Source of the DNA: Promethearchaeota archaeon
Lineage (GTDB): Archaea > Asgardarchaeota > Lokiarchaeia > Sigynarchaeales > SOKP01
DNA: 46,605 nt
Assembly (NCBI GenBank): GCA_014730295.1
Contig: WJIN01000409.1
Span: 1 to 46,605, forward strand
Direction: 5' to 3'
Positions 16,710-28,440 of the stretch are shown here, in pieces. The position numbers and the translations under genes were made by a program. The stretch's first letter is position 1; each line of letters starts with the position of its first letter. Under the pieces are notes generated by a model. It searched no databases. It was given only the letters and a program-made list of their open reading frames with translations, and was not told where the DNA came from.

Positions 16710-17831
16710 TTATTTTATTTCCAGAGGGTCGCGCCATTTAATATTTGAAAATACCTCATCCACCAAATCCTTGGCAGAATTAAAAGTGCTTGTGTCTCCA
16801 TTAAAATTTTTTAAGGATGCTTTATATTGTGATTCAAATTTGGTTAGCAAGGTTTTTATCATAGATAGAAGCAATTCTGATTCTTGCGCAGACATTAGCA
16901 TAACGAAACAATAATCTCCAAATGCAAATAATAACTTATTCTCACCTTGATCTATGGAATTTATCTTGTTTTTCTTAGAGCCAGAAATCTCCTGCAAAAT
17001 TGCGTTAATCCCGACTAATGCTCCACCTACTAATTGTGAATCTAATTCTTTATTACTTAATGCAAATAAAGGTAAACCGCTATTTAACACGAATATAATG
17101 CCCTTAATATCCAAAAAGATCTTGAAAGAAATCCGATTTAAACGGGCGGCGATGAGAAACAAGTTGGTCACTAACCAAGCAGCTAATACAAAATTGCCAC
17201 CTAAATCAAAAAGAACGTCCAAAACTGGTATTGTAATTAATGCATCAATAAATGCCAGAATACTTCCAAAAAGAAGTAACAAGGTACTTTTTTTATACAA
17301 ATTGCTCTTATAAAGTAAGAGACATAATTTAATAAGATAGAAAGAAAAGCCACCAAGCCCATAGAGTTTCGAAATTGCTAGAAGTATTTGAACGGGAAAA
17401 TCAACATTAGTGTTGAGTAAAAATAAAAATCCTACGGTATTTGTTCGTATAGATGGTAAGAAAAAAGTTAAGATGAATACAGCGGTTATTAAATTTGTAC
17501 CTATAAGAAAATTTAATGATTTCCAGAGCAGATTCTTGTGATCTTCAAAGACCTTTAAATCAATAATAATATGAAAGCCAATCATTCCTAGAAAAATATC
17601 AAAAATATATCGATATTGATCGTAATTAACTCTCTCTACCATTCCTAATTCAATGAGAAATCGTATTACAGAAAATTCTAATACATAGAATACAAAGAGT
17701 AAGAGGCTCAGAAAAATTTTAGAGAGGATTGGGGCGGAGTGTCTTGTTTTTAAATAGGCTTGTATTAGGATATAAAAGAGGAAGCAAGAGGAGCCTAATA
17801 TTCCGATAAATAGAATTAATGAGACAATCAA
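16710..17831 (-). CDS. Seven-helix membrane protein with C-terminal roadblock/longin-like domain
   Basis: The first 235 of 373 residues contain seven hydrophobic segments (starting with MIVSLILFIGILGSSCFLFY and ending with NFVLAAWLVTNLFLIAARL), spaced like the 7TM sensor modules of histidine kinases. After this comes a soluble part, about 245-345: GIIFVLNSGLPLFAL, VGGALVGINAILQEIS, KLLFAFGDYCFVMLMS and a final helix. This strand-helix pattern is that of roadblock/longin domains that bind small GTPases. The product therefore may recruit a GTPase to the membrane in response to a signal. The gene ends 4 nt from the converging pstK gene. No Shine-Dalgarno of note. Confidence 0.6.
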   Translation of the reverse strand: MIVSLILFIGILGSSCFLFYILIQAYLKTRHSAPILSKIFLSLLLFVFYVLEFSVIRFLIELGMVERVNYDQYRYIFDIFLGMIGFHIIIDLKVFEDHKNLLWKSLNFLIGTNLITAVFILTFFLPSIRTNTVGFLFLLNTNVDFPVQILLAISKLYGLGGFSFYLIKLCLLLYKSNLYKKSTLLLLFGSILAFIDALITIPVLDVLFDLGGNFVLAAWLVTNLFLIAARLNRISFKIFLDIKGIIFVLNSGLPLFALSNKELDSQLVGGALVGINAILQEISGSKKNKINSIDQGENKLLFAFGDYCFVMLMSAQESELLLSMIKTLLTKFESQYKASLKNFNGDTSTFNSAKDLVDEVFSNIKWRDPLEIK

Positions 17832-18042
17832 TTTCTTAGAATAAAGAATAGCACTATTTATTATTTACCTATATAGAAAATCTCTCCAAGGTAGATTTTT
17901 CCTATAACTAAAACGTTATATTATCCTTGCGGATTGATCCTTCACACTGAATTTTATAACCTATAACAAAAAAGAAAATAAACAATCCTTACTTTTACAT
18001 TCTTGAAATTAATTATTTCTTTACGGAATAAAAACAATTTAG

Positions 18043-20322
<2,280 letters not shown>

Positions 20323-20486
20323 ACTCTATGGTTATCATCCTCATTCTATTCTTTCTTTAAATTATTATTTAGATTTATTGTATTTTCCCTTTTTCTCTCA
20401 CTTTTTTATACAAGGATTTATTAGTCTGAAAAGTAAACTATTCTTCGTCAATACTATATCATAATGTATATAAGTGATTTTTGAAT

Positions 20487-21686
20487 ATGAGCGAAATAAA
20501 AATTGATTGGAAAGGACATGTAAAAAAGTATCAAGCTGCGATGGAGGATCTTAATCTTGATTTTTGTGTATTAACACGAGTAAAATCGATCACGTATCTT
20601 GCCGGGTGTTTTGTGCCGTGGAAAAGTACGATTCTGCTCCCTCCAGAAGGGCAAGGGGACCCAATCCTCTTTACCGTGCTATTGGATGTGGAACGGGTTA
20701 AAGCGGAAGGGCAGCTCGAAGTTGAGGGCTGGGGGCCTATGAAAGGATTCAACTGGGACAAAAAAATTCAACGCGCAGCCAAAAAAATGGGTGTGTATGA
20801 ACCGAAAGGAAGTGGGCCACGCATAGGAGTGGAATTGGGACTTGATATCTGTGTGACGGGTCAACTATTGTCCTACACGGAAGCCCAACTCTTAAAGAAA
20901 GTATTTCCGGGTTGCGAACTCGTAGATTTTAATTATAAGACAGAACGGATCCAATTAATTAAGGAGCCAGAAGAAATTAAAATGTTGAGAAAAGCAAGTG
21001 AAATCACGGATATCGGACAAGCTGCTGTGAAAGAGGCGCTACAAAACCGCCCGGATGGTAAAGTTTTTACCGAGAATGAGATAGCAGGAATTGGAACGTT
21101 GGCGATGAGAAAAGCGGGGAGCAATTATGAGTGGACGTTTACGGGAAATGAGGAAATTGGTTCGGGGTATCGAGCAAGCTGGACCTTTAATGGATGTACA
21201 CCCGCCACAAACAAAAAGGTTGGAGAAGGAGAATCGCTATTAGTGGATCTACATAGTGAATACGGATGTTATTTAGGGGATTTAAGCCATAATTATGTGT
21301 TAGGAGAATGCCCTCAAGAATTAAAGAAATTCAATGATGTCTATGAGCAAATGTGTCATACGCTCATCGAGAATATGAATCCCGGAACCAGCTTCAACGA
21401 ATGTTATGAGGAAGTAAAAAAGGTGGCGGAAAAGGAGGATTTTGAAAATGACCTCTTTTTCGGACTCGGTCACGGAATTGGGTGCATCGGAAATGAATCC
21501 TACCCAGTTGTGCTTCCCGGAAAAGACTGGGGAGATATGCAATTTGAAGAGAATATGGTAGAAATCGCAGCTGTTGTGTTTAATCGACCTGGATTAGGGG
21601 GTCTACGACTCGAAGCGCCCACATTAGTAACAAAACACGGAGCAGAAATGCTTCCAAAAACTCAGATTGAAGTAGATTACATATAA
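20487..21686 (+). CDS. M24-family protein (Xaa-Pro aminopeptidase/creatinase fold), probably altered active site
   Basis: A creatinase-type N domain (about 1-150) precedes a pita-bread domain. In M24 peptidases five residues bind two metals. Here the two aspartates are visible (LLVDLHSEYG and LGDLSHNY), as is the histidine (GLGHGIG) and the last glutamate (GLRLEAPTL). The first glutamate, normally in TIEPG, aligns with Ala in EIAAVVF, and the proline-peptidase His is not obvious. This suggests a divergent enzyme or a non-peptidase relative such as creatinase. ATG at 20487 is preferred over the TTG two codons before it. A TATATAAG box lies only about 13 nt upstream. Length (about 400) is normal for the family. 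Confidence 0.7.
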   Translation: MSEIKIDWKGHVKKYQAAMEDLNLDFCVLTRVKSITYLAGCFVPWKSTILLPPEGQGDPILFTVLLDVERVKAEGQLEVEGWGPMKGFNWDKKIQRAAKKMGVYEPKGSGPRIGVELGLDICVTGQLLSYTEAQLLKKVFPGCELVDFNYKTERIQLIKEPEEIKMLRKASEITDIGQAAVKEALQNRPDGKVFTENEIAGIGTLAMRKAGSNYEWTFTGNEEIGSGYRASWTFNGCTPATNKKVGEGESLLVDLHSEYGCYLGDLSHNYVLGECPQELKKFNDVYEQMCHTLIENMNPGTSFNECYEEVKKVAEKEDFENDLFFGLGHGIGCIGNESYPVVLPGKDWGDMQFEENMVEIAAVVFNRPGLGGLRLEAPTLVTKHGAEMLPKTQIEVDYI

Positions 21687-21750
21687 TTCCTTATTTTTTA
21701 GTTCTTATCCTTTTTTCCTTGAAAAGATTTCAATCAAAAGTAGAAAAAAA

Positions 21751-22905
21751 TCAGAGGGATGATACGAATTTTTCCAGACGATCCATCGCCTCCTTGAGTT
21801 TTCCTATTTCAGTGGCGTAGGAGATTCGTAATTTATCCGCGGAATATGAACCGAACACGTGTCCAGGAACGATCGCCACGCCGATATCTTTCATTACTCG
21901 CTCAGAAAATTCTTGTCCCGTCATATTGAAATTCTGCACGGAGGGCATGATATAAAATGCTCCTTTTGGTTTTACGACTTCAAATCCCATCTGCTCTAAT
22001 CGATTATGAGCTGTATCACGCCGTTCTTTAAAGGTGGCTAAAATTTCATCAAAAAACGTATTATCCATCTTTAATGCCTCAATAAAACCGTATTGCGCCG
22101 CATGGTTCGTGCCCGCAACCGTATATTGATGATATTTTTCCATTAGATCAATGATCTCAGCACGCGCAACTGCATATCCTAACCGAAAGCCTGTGGCAGA
22201 ATATAATTTCGACATCGCGTTCAAGGTAATTGTTCGCTCAAACATCTCCTCTCGGGAGGCGGGAGAGAAAAACTCCATCCCATCATAAAGGTAATTTTCA
22301 TAGACTTCATCTGAAATAAGATAGAGATCGTGTTCTAAAACAATTTGCATCAATTCCTCCAATTCTTTCCGACTCATCGCATATCCCGTGGGATTATTTG
22401 GTGAGTTTATTAAGATAGCTTTCGTCTTATCCGTGATGGCGGCTCGCATCTGCTCAAAATCGGGGCCAAAATCGTCTTTTCTCTCAATTTCTCTCACCTC
22501 AACCCCATAAAAAGGACCTAAGTAAAAGTAAGAGATAAAATTCGGAGAATTAACAATTAATTCATCGCCTGGATTAAAGAGGGAGGCAAAAGTGAGAGAG
22601 AGCGCTTGACTTCCACCGTTTGATACAATGATATTTTCGTTCCAATTGGTTTCGATATGATTAAAATTGCGCAATTTCCTCTCAATCTGCTGTAACAACT
22701 CCGGTACCCCTCTCGTGGGGGCATAGTGTGTGATATTTTTATCCAGAGCAGCTTTATTGGCGTTGATGATGGGTTCGGGCGTAGCAAAATCGGGCTGCCC
22801 GATTCCCAGACTAATTACATCTGAACGTCCCGCCGCAAGGTCAAATAGTTCGCGTATCTTTGATTTGGGGGTTTTTTCCTTGAGAATTCGTGAAAGTTCC
22901 TTCAT
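21751..22905 (-). CDS. Class I/II PLP-dependent aminotransferase (aspartate aminotransferase type)
   Basis: The 384-residue enzyme follows fold-type I aminotransferases: SLGIGQPDFATPEPI near the start, NGGSQALSL for cofactor phosphate contact, INSPNNPTGYAM, YLISDEVYENYLYD with the PLP-ring Asp and the Tyr, SKLYSATGFRLGYA with the Schiff-base Lys, and LRISYAT with the carboxylate-binding Arg. Archaeal relatives transaminate aspartate, aromatic or branched amino acids; which one cannot be decided here. The gene is monocistronic and faces the M24 gene head-on (64 nt apart). Confidence 0.9.
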   Translation of the reverse strand: MKELSRILKEKTPKSKIRELFDLAAGRSDVISLGIGQPDFATPEPIINANKAALDKNITHYAPTRGVPELLQQIERKLRNFNHIETNWNENIIVSNGGSQALSLTFASLFNPGDELIVNSPNFISYFYLGPFYGVEVREIERKDDFGPDFEQMRAAITDKTKAILINSPNNPTGYAMSRKELEELMQIVLEHDLYLISDEVYENYLYDGMEFFSPASREEMFERTITLNAMSKLYSATGFRLGYAVARAEIIDLMEKYHQYTVAGTNHAAQYGFIEALKMDNTFFDEILATFKERRDTAHNRLEQMGFEVVKPKGAFYIMPSVQNFNMTGQEFSERVMKDIGVAIVPGHVFGSYSADKLRISYATEIGKLKEAMDRLEKFVSSL

Positions 22906-23134
22906 AATACTAAGTTCATTCCTATTATCTTGATTATTTTTAATTATGATCGATTCAATTTAAGGAATCGCACATTCATTATTCAACACTGATCTAAACA
23001 TCTAAACGGCAATCGACAATTCTTATTAATTTACCTTGATGTAGGTCAACTTTAGAAAAAAGGATTTAAAAAGGACTTACTATCTTTATGGTGATCCTCC
23101 AAATACTATAGCATCGGGAAAAAGATGATTAAGA

Positions 23135-23281
23135 TTGAAACGTTTCAGCAGAGATTCAAGCAAAAGTCTGGAAGAGATTGAATTATGGTTATCTCAACAT
23201 CCAGATGTGGAAGTAAAAGCTGTTAACCAACACATAATGGGTGGTAAGTTGCGTATGTGGGTATTTTATGATACGAAATAA
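23135..23281 (+). CDS. Small protein (48 aa) of unknown function
   Basis: A TTG-started frame codes 48 residues with a protein-like ending: SLEEIELWLSQHPDVEVKAV, then NQHIMGGKLRMWVFYDTK. The helix-strand-strand pattern resembles short sensor or Cse60-like proteins that have a LEExINxWL...PDVEV...ILY pattern. No strong Shine-Dalgarno is seen, and a TGA lies two codons before the TTG. It is the only gene-like element in the 506-nt gap between the aminotransferase and the GTPase genes; the rest of that gap is AT-rich, with nothing I can name. Confidence 0.4.
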   Translation: MKRFSRDSSKSLEEIELWLSQHPDVEVKAVNQHIMGGKLRMWVFYDTK

Positions 23282-23411
23282 TAATACCTGTCATTATTTT
23301 ATAACTTCTTTTTTTCATATTAGTTGGTTTGGAAGTATGTAATTCTATCACCTAAATGATTTTAACCTAAGGATAGAATAAACAAGAAAGATTCTGCAAA
23401 TCTAAATCAGA

Positions 23412-23963
23412 CTACAAATCTTCTCCATAATTTCTGAGAATTTGTTTTACGAGATTTTGGAATGCTTGCTCTACATTTTCTCCGTATTTCGCGCTCGTTT
23501 CAATAAAATCGCATGCATTAATCTCATTTGATAATTTTTGGCCCTCCTCAGTTGGGACGATGCGTTGATCCTCTAAATCGATTTTATTGCCGATTAAGAT
23601 GTAAGCCCCTTCTTTCTTGACATATTTTTTGAAATCTGCGAGCCATTTGTTTTTAATCTCGGAGAACGTGTTATGGCGGGTCACATCATAGACTAATAAT
23701 GCTCCTACGCATCCTTGGAAATACATACTTCGAATCACGTTATATTTTTCTTGACCAGCGAGATCCCACACAATAAGTCGAATTTTTGCATTAGATTCCT
23801 CTAGCCTTACATCCTTTCTCACGATATTGCTACCAAGTGTAGGCTTGTAATCCTCAGAAAAGGATCCTTCAACAAATTTATTAATCAAACTCGTCTTTCC
23901 AACTGCGGCTTCCCCCAATAATACGAGCTTGAACACATATTCCTTTAGCTCTTCTGTCGACAT
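23412..23963 (-). CDS. Ras/Rab-like small GTPase
   Basis: The 183-residue protein has all five G boxes: GEAAVGKT (17-24), Thr 42 in the switch I KPTLGSN, DLAGQE (67-72, with the catalytic Gln), NKID (126-129) and ETSA (155-158). It is closest in style to Rab/Ran-like eukaryotic GTPases, which are expanded in Asgard archaea. The C-terminus (NYGEDL) has no cysteine for lipidation, so membrane attachment, if any, must come from a partner. The ATG is preceded by TGAGGA, and a TATTTATATAT promoter element lies 20-30 nt upstream. Nearby longin-like proteins are natural partners by family knowledge, though not in the same operon. Confidence 0.93.
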   Translation of the reverse strand: MSTEELKEYVFKLVLLGEAAVGKTSLINKFVEGSFSEDYKPTLGSNIVRKDVRLEESNAKIRLIVWDLAGQEKYNVIRSMYFQGCVGALLVYDVTRHNTFSEIKNKWLADFKKYVKKEGAYILIGNKIDLEDQRIVPTEEGQKLSNEINACDFIETSAKYGENVEQAFQNLVKQILRNYGEDL

Positions 23964-24005
23964 TTTAAATCCTCAGATTGATATTTATATATAGTTAAAT
24001 GTTAT

Positions 24006-24569
24006 TTATTTTTTTTTCTCAATTTTCAAAGTTATAGTAAAGGTATTATGATCGGGATCGTGGGGATCTTCATTTTGCGACTCATAACCTACACGTTCAT
24101 CGGAAGTCAAAGTCTTTTCAAGGGTGTGAACTAAAAATCCTTTGAATAAATCACAAGAGATCCCAATTTCAGAACAGAAAATACAATTACGTACATGAAT
24201 AGTGACGTGATCCTCATTTCGTTCAAGAATTTTCACATCCCAGTTCGTATCTATAAGTGTGGTGATCTCATTAATACTTTCTTCAAAACTTTTTCCGAAC
24301 GGGAACAGATAAAAAGAAAACTTTCGCCCGATCTCGAACAATAAATCATTGCACTCGAATAATAAGCAATTTTGCGCCGAAATCACTTTTTTAAAGGAGA
24401 AGAAGTCAATCTGCTGCTCTTGGTCAATTGATCTCTGGTCCTTCAATTCAAGCAATCCTGCCTCTCTTAGGATGGATTTCATCCCATCATAATCGAGTGT
24501 ATCCAGATATGCTTGAAGGAGAGCAGTGACTACTTTATTCCGTACATTACCTTTATAGTCCCCAATCAT
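24006..24569 (-). CDS. Unknown cysteine-containing protein, V4R/HNOB-like fold possible
   Basis: The 187-residue protein starts MIGDYKGN and has a run of strand-helix elements. NCIFCSEIGISC (about 128-139) followed by a hydrophobic helix FKGFLVHTL is a pattern seen in V4R/HNOB-like small-molecule-binding domains, where cysteines bind metal or ligand. I cannot assign the family with certainty. Helices in the first 60 residues would form the usual cap. It lies between the GTPase and PPC-domain genes, same strand, with gaps of about 40-55 nt, so joint transcription is possible. A small-molecule sensor for GTPase signalling is a guess. Confidence 0.4.
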   Translation of the reverse strand: MIGDYKGNVRNKVVTALLQAYLDTLDYDGMKSILREAGLLELKDQRSIDQEQQIDFFSFKKVISAQNCLLFECNDLLFEIGRKFSFYLFPFGKSFEESINEITTLIDTNWDVKILERNEDHVTIHVRNCIFCSEIGISCDLFKGFLVHTLEKTLTSDERVGYESQNEDPHDPDHNTFTITLKIEKKK

Positions 24570-24622
24570 TAGAAACGCAGTCTATTATTCTTAATCAGTT
24601 AAATAGAGATTTACACACAAAT

Positions 24623-25057
24623 TTATAAATCCAGAAGAGAAAGATCGAATTGTGGTTCAAGGGCGCGAGTTATCATTTCATCTGTTTCATAGATATAGAC
24701 CTCCCCGGTTACAGACACGATACTTGGTTGTCCTAAGTGTCCCCCCATGATGCGATAGTCGTCTCGTGCGACCATAAAATGGAGATGAACCATAGGCTCG
24801 CCGTCCTTATAGGCGACATTCCCCATACAGCTTACTAATTCGACGGGCTCCTCAAAGGTTTTAAATTGATACTCCTTTGTATCAATATTAAAATAACCGA
24901 TGGTAAATTTCTTGAGCGCGCCAATTACATTTATCAAGCCAGATTTTACTTCATATTTTTCCACTAGTTCGGTAATTGCATCTGTTAATTCTTCATCGGG
25001 TATCACGCGTCCAATAATGACTCGAGTAGCGTTTGTTTCTTTACTCTTCATATTCAA
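24623..25057 (-). CDS. PPC/DUF296 domain protein
   Basis: The 144-residue product is a single PPC (plants and prokaryotes conserved, DUF296) domain: VIIGRVIPDEELTDAI, SGLINVIGAL, VELVSCMGNVA, HLHFMVARDDYRIMGGHLG and a final strand. The HxH...GH histidines are the conserved metal-binding set of the family. In plants the domain is in AT-hook DNA-binding proteins; prokaryotic single-domain forms are trimeric and their function is unclear. Length is typical. Start ATG at 25057 or the second ATG two codons later. Confidence 0.85.
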   Translation of the reverse strand: MNMKSKETNATRVIIGRVIPDEELTDAITELVEKYEVKSGLINVIGALKKFTIGYFNIDTKEYQFKTFEEPVELVSCMGNVAYKDGEPMVHLHFMVARDDYRIMGGHLGQPSIVSVTGEVYIYETDEMITRALEPQFDLSLLDL

Positions 25058-25220
25058 ATCACAATAGTATTGCTATATAAAACTATCTAATTGTAATTGA
25101 GGACATCTTTAAAACTCTTGTATTATAACATGTTGAAAGGACAAAATTGGGCTACAACAAAAAGGTTCATAAAGTAAGAAAATCTATCGAGATGTATTAC
25201 GTAGTCGTATCACTATCCTA

Positions 25221-27305
25221 TTGAGTGAATGGAAAATGTCGCGAGAAACAATTAGAAAATTAAAGTGGGGTCGCCTTATAGGGAAGAGCAAAGACGAGAT
25301 CGACCGGGAGGCCCAAAATATTCTAGAGGTAATGACTCTAAAAGAAAAGGCGCAGCAGATGGCGGGTGATGATTCATTATTACACGCAATCGGGATGTTG
25401 ATCCATTATAATAAAAATCCCATTCCCGCAGGAGTAAATGAGGATTTATTAATTCCCGGAGTCTTATTTGCAGATGGTCCTCGAGGGGTAGTTCTAAATA
25501 ATTCAACCTGTTTTCCCGTGTCAATGGCAAGAGGGGCTACGTGGGATATTGAGTTGGAGGAGAAGATCGGGGATATTATTGGAATCGAAGCGAAGGCCCA
25601 AGGCGCGAATTTTTTTGGGGGGGTGTGTATAAATTTACTACGACATCCGTCATGGGGAAGGGCACAAGAGACGTACGGCGAAGATTCATATCATTTAGGT
25701 GAGATGGGTTCTGCCTCGGTTAGAGGGACGCAAAAACATGTTATGGCGTGTGCGAAACATTATGCATGTAATAGTATGGAAAACGCCCGATTCAAGGTAA
25801 GTGTGAATATCGATGAGAGAACGCTCAGAGAAGTATATTTAGCACATTTTAAAAAGTGTGTGGATGAAGGTGTCGCTTCGATTATGAACGCCTATAATCG
25901 AGTCAACGGCAAATATTGCGGACATAATTCACATTTATTACGGGATATTCTCAAAGAAGATTGGGATTTTCAAGGGTTTGTTATTACCGATTTCGTATGG
26001 GGAATTCGAGATGGGAAACAAGCAATCAAAGCAGGTGTCGACATTGAAATGCCATTCCATTGGAAAATGAAGGCCAAAAAGATAGTCAAATGGGTGGAGA
26101 ATGGAGAGATTGACGAGGACATGATCAACGAAGCGGTTATGCGTATTTTACGACAAAAGATGAAATTTGTTGGCATCCAAGACCCCGAAAAATATAATCC
26201 CGAGAAAGTCGTCTCAGAAGAACATAGAAATGTTGCGCTGGAAGCAGCTCAAAAAAGCATCGTTCTTTTGAAAAACGAACAAAACCTGTTACCATTAAAA
26301 AAAGAGAGATTACAGCAAATTGCGATTATAGGAAAGCTTGCTAAAACAAAAAATATCGGAGATAAGGGCAGTAGTCGAGTCTATCCCCCATATGTTGTCA
26401 CACCTTATGAGGGTATCAAACAAGAGGCGGGGGTTGATATAGAAATAGTATACTCGAAGGGAGACAAGATCGAAAAGGCCAAGGAAGTAACCTCTAAAGC
26501 GGATATCGCTATTATTGTGGTGGGATACACCCATAAAGACGAAGGAGAATATGTCTATTCCAAGGGGGGCGATCGAGATTCATTGCAATTAAGCTTAGAG
26601 GATGAGGAGCTTATTCAAGCCATAAGCGAGATTAATTCTAACTGTATTGTTGTTATGGAGGGTGGAAGTGCCATAATTACAGAGGCGTGGAAAGAAAAGG
26701 TCCCTGTGATAATGATGGCATGGTATCCCGGAATGGAAGGCGGTACTGCTCTGGCTGACATCATTTTTGGAAAGGTCTCCCCATCCGCTAAGTTACCCAT
26801 CGTATTTCCCAAATCTCAAAACCAATTACCGTTTTTTGATAAAGACGCGGAGCAAATCGAGTATGGGTATTATCATGGATATAAACTCATGGATAAAGAA
26901 GGATATGAACCAGCATTTCCTTTTGGATTCGGTTTGAGCTATAATACATATTCATATTCCAATCTAGAAGTTGGACCGACCATAATCAAGCAAGGAGAGT
27001 CGATCAAGGTCAGAGTTGATGTGAAAAATGAAGGAGAATATGAAGGTGAGGAAATAGTGCAAATATATATAGGATATAACAAGTCTGCTGTTGATCGCCC
27101 GGTAAAGGAATTAAAAGGCTTTGGGAAGATAAAATTACATCCAAGTGAACAAAAAACTATCCAAATAGAGATCGATTCGAATGAGTTGGGATATTATGAT
27201 GTCAATAAGAAGACGTGGGTAGTTGAGAAAATAACCTATGAGCTTTTTGTTGGACCCTCTTCTGAAAAGGAGAAACTCTTAAAAACCACCTTTAAGATAG
27301 AATAG
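25221..27305 (+). CDS. Glycoside hydrolase family 3 beta-glucosidase
   Basis: The 694-residue enzyme has the GH3 TIM barrel (DGPRGVVLN, NLLRHPSWGRAQETYGED, VMACAKHYACNS, SIMNAYNRVNG and GFVITDFVWG with the nucleophile Asp), then the alpha/beta sandwich (about 340-560; KSIVLLKNEQNLLPL, SAKLPIVFP) and a fibronectin-III-like C-terminal domain (QIYIGYNKS, PVKELKGFGKI). It removes beta-linked glucose (or xylose) from sugars. No signal peptide is seen, so it probably acts inside the cell on imported oligosaccharides. The start is TTG 25221 or ATG 25236. The acid/base Glu is not assigned. No sugar transporter lies nearby. Confidence 0.92.
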   Translation: MSEWKMSRETIRKLKWGRLIGKSKDEIDREAQNILEVMTLKEKAQQMAGDDSLLHAIGMLIHYNKNPIPAGVNEDLLIPGVLFADGPRGVVLNNSTCFPVSMARGATWDIELEEKIGDIIGIEAKAQGANFFGGVCINLLRHPSWGRAQETYGEDSYHLGEMGSASVRGTQKHVMACAKHYACNSMENARFKVSVNIDERTLREVYLAHFKKCVDEGVASIMNAYNRVNGKYCGHNSHLLRDILKEDWDFQGFVITDFVWGIRDGKQAIKAGVDIEMPFHWKMKAKKIVKWVENGEIDEDMINEAVMRILRQKMKFVGIQDPEKYNPEKVVSEEHRNVALEAAQKSIVLLKNEQNLLPLKKERLQQIAIIGKLAKTKNIGDKGSSRVYPPYVVTPYEGIKQEAGVDIEIVYSKGDKIEKAKEVTSKADIAIIVVGYTHKDEGEYVYSKGGDRDSLQLSLEDEELIQAISEINSNCIVVMEGGSAIITEAWKEKVPVIMMAWYPGMEGGTALADIIFGKVSPSAKLPIVFPKSQNQLPFFDKDAEQIEYGYYHGYKLMDKEGYEPAFPFGFGLSYNTYSYSNLEVGPTIIKQGESIKVRVDVKNEGEYEGEEIVQIYIGYNKSAVDRPVKELKGFGKIKLHPSEQKTIQIEIDSNELGYYDVNKKTWVVEKITYELFVGPSSEKEKLLKTTFKIE

Positions 27306-27397
27306 AGATCCACTTCCTTCTTAGATCCTTTTAACTAATTCTATTATTTTTTTCCCACAAAGATTTTTTATTACGCCTCTTTATATCTAATAAGGAA

Positions 27398-28312
27398 ATG
27401 ACAGAGAAAGTAGAAATTTCTGGAGTTGAATTACATCTTTCCCCGCCTACAGAGGTTAATTTAGACTGGGTCGGAAATGAGGATCTTATTAACCAAATGA
27501 AAGCGGCGTGGTTAATCGTGGATGAGGAAGACCTTCCCTTGACGCCGAGGATTCTCGGAAAACCCGGGGTTGGAAAAACGACATTAGCTTATGCAACAGG
27601 TAAGAGAATGAATAAAGAAGTATACATATTCCAATGTACAATGGATACGCGTCCCGAAGATCTCCTTATAAGCCCGGTTATCGCCTCAGATAAAACTATT
27701 AAATATGTGGCTAGTTCTCTCGTGTCCGCCATGATTAAAGGCGGCGTATGTCTTTTAGACGAGGGTAATAGGATGAGCGAGAAAAGTTGGGCATCATTAG
27801 CACCCCTCATGGATAAACGACGATATGTGGAGAGTATTATAGCCGGAATAAGAATTTATGCCCATCCAGAATTTCGGCTTTGTGTTACGATGAATAGCGA
27901 CGCTAGCACTTATGAAGTTCCCGAATATATCCAAAGTCGTCTCCAGCCAAAGATTTTTGTTGATTTTCCCAATCAAACAGATGAATTAAAGATTTTAAAA
28001 TATAATCTCCCATTTAGTTCTGATGAAATCTTAGAATACTGTGTGGACTTTCTACAGAACGCACATAAACATAACGAGTTCACGGTCAGAGACGGAATCA
28101 ATATTTTGAAGATTTATATGAAATCTCGGGAGTTAAACAAGAAAGATAAAGAGAAATTAGATAAGGAGGATTTTCAAGACGCCATTATCCAAATTCTTGA
28201 TGAGCATGCGGTTAACTATTGTCCAGAGAACTATGAAAAACTGCTAAAAGAACAACAAGAGACTATAAAAGACCTTTTTCAACGTAATAATTTTGATCCT
28301 GACTTATTTTAA
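27398..28312 (+). CDS. MoxR/CbbQ-type AAA+ ATPase
   Basis: The 304-residue protein carries GKPGVGKTT (Walker A), GGVCLLDEGNRM (Walker B), a conserved VTMNSDASTYEVPEYIQSRL (sensor 1, arginine finger) and a lid domain, as in the MoxR/CbbQ clade. These ATPases act as chaperones that insert cofactors or remodel complexes, usually beside a vWA-domain partner. No such partner is in the window; the next gene is a converging FAD oxidoreductase. Length fits the clade. The ATG follows a short 90-nt gap after the GH3 gene. Confidence 0.88.
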   Translation: MTEKVEISGVELHLSPPTEVNLDWVGNEDLINQMKAAWLIVDEEDLPLTPRILGKPGVGKTTLAYATGKRMNKEVYIFQCTMDTRPEDLLISPVIASDKTIKYVASSLVSAMIKGGVCLLDEGNRMSEKSWASLAPLMDKRRYVESIIAGIRIYAHPEFRLCVTMNSDASTYEVPEYIQSRLQPKIFVDFPNQTDELKILKYNLPFSSDEILEYCVDFLQNAHKHNEFTVRDGINILKIYMKSRELNKKDKEKLDKEDFQDAIIQILDEHAVNYCPENYEKLLKEQQETIKDLFQRNNFDPDLF

Positions 28313-28440
28313 TGGGATTCATTTCCACAGGATAATATTCTATTCTTATTAGATTGATTGTTAATGGGCACATTTCCTATCAATACTAATCGATTACTAC
28401 TCTTTCGAAATATTATAAAAAAAATGAATAGATAATTAAA

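Noticed and set aside
23100..23281. Selenoprotein reading through the TGA before the 48-aa frame
   Set aside because: The residues before the TGA are not protein-like and no SECIS-like stem was seen.
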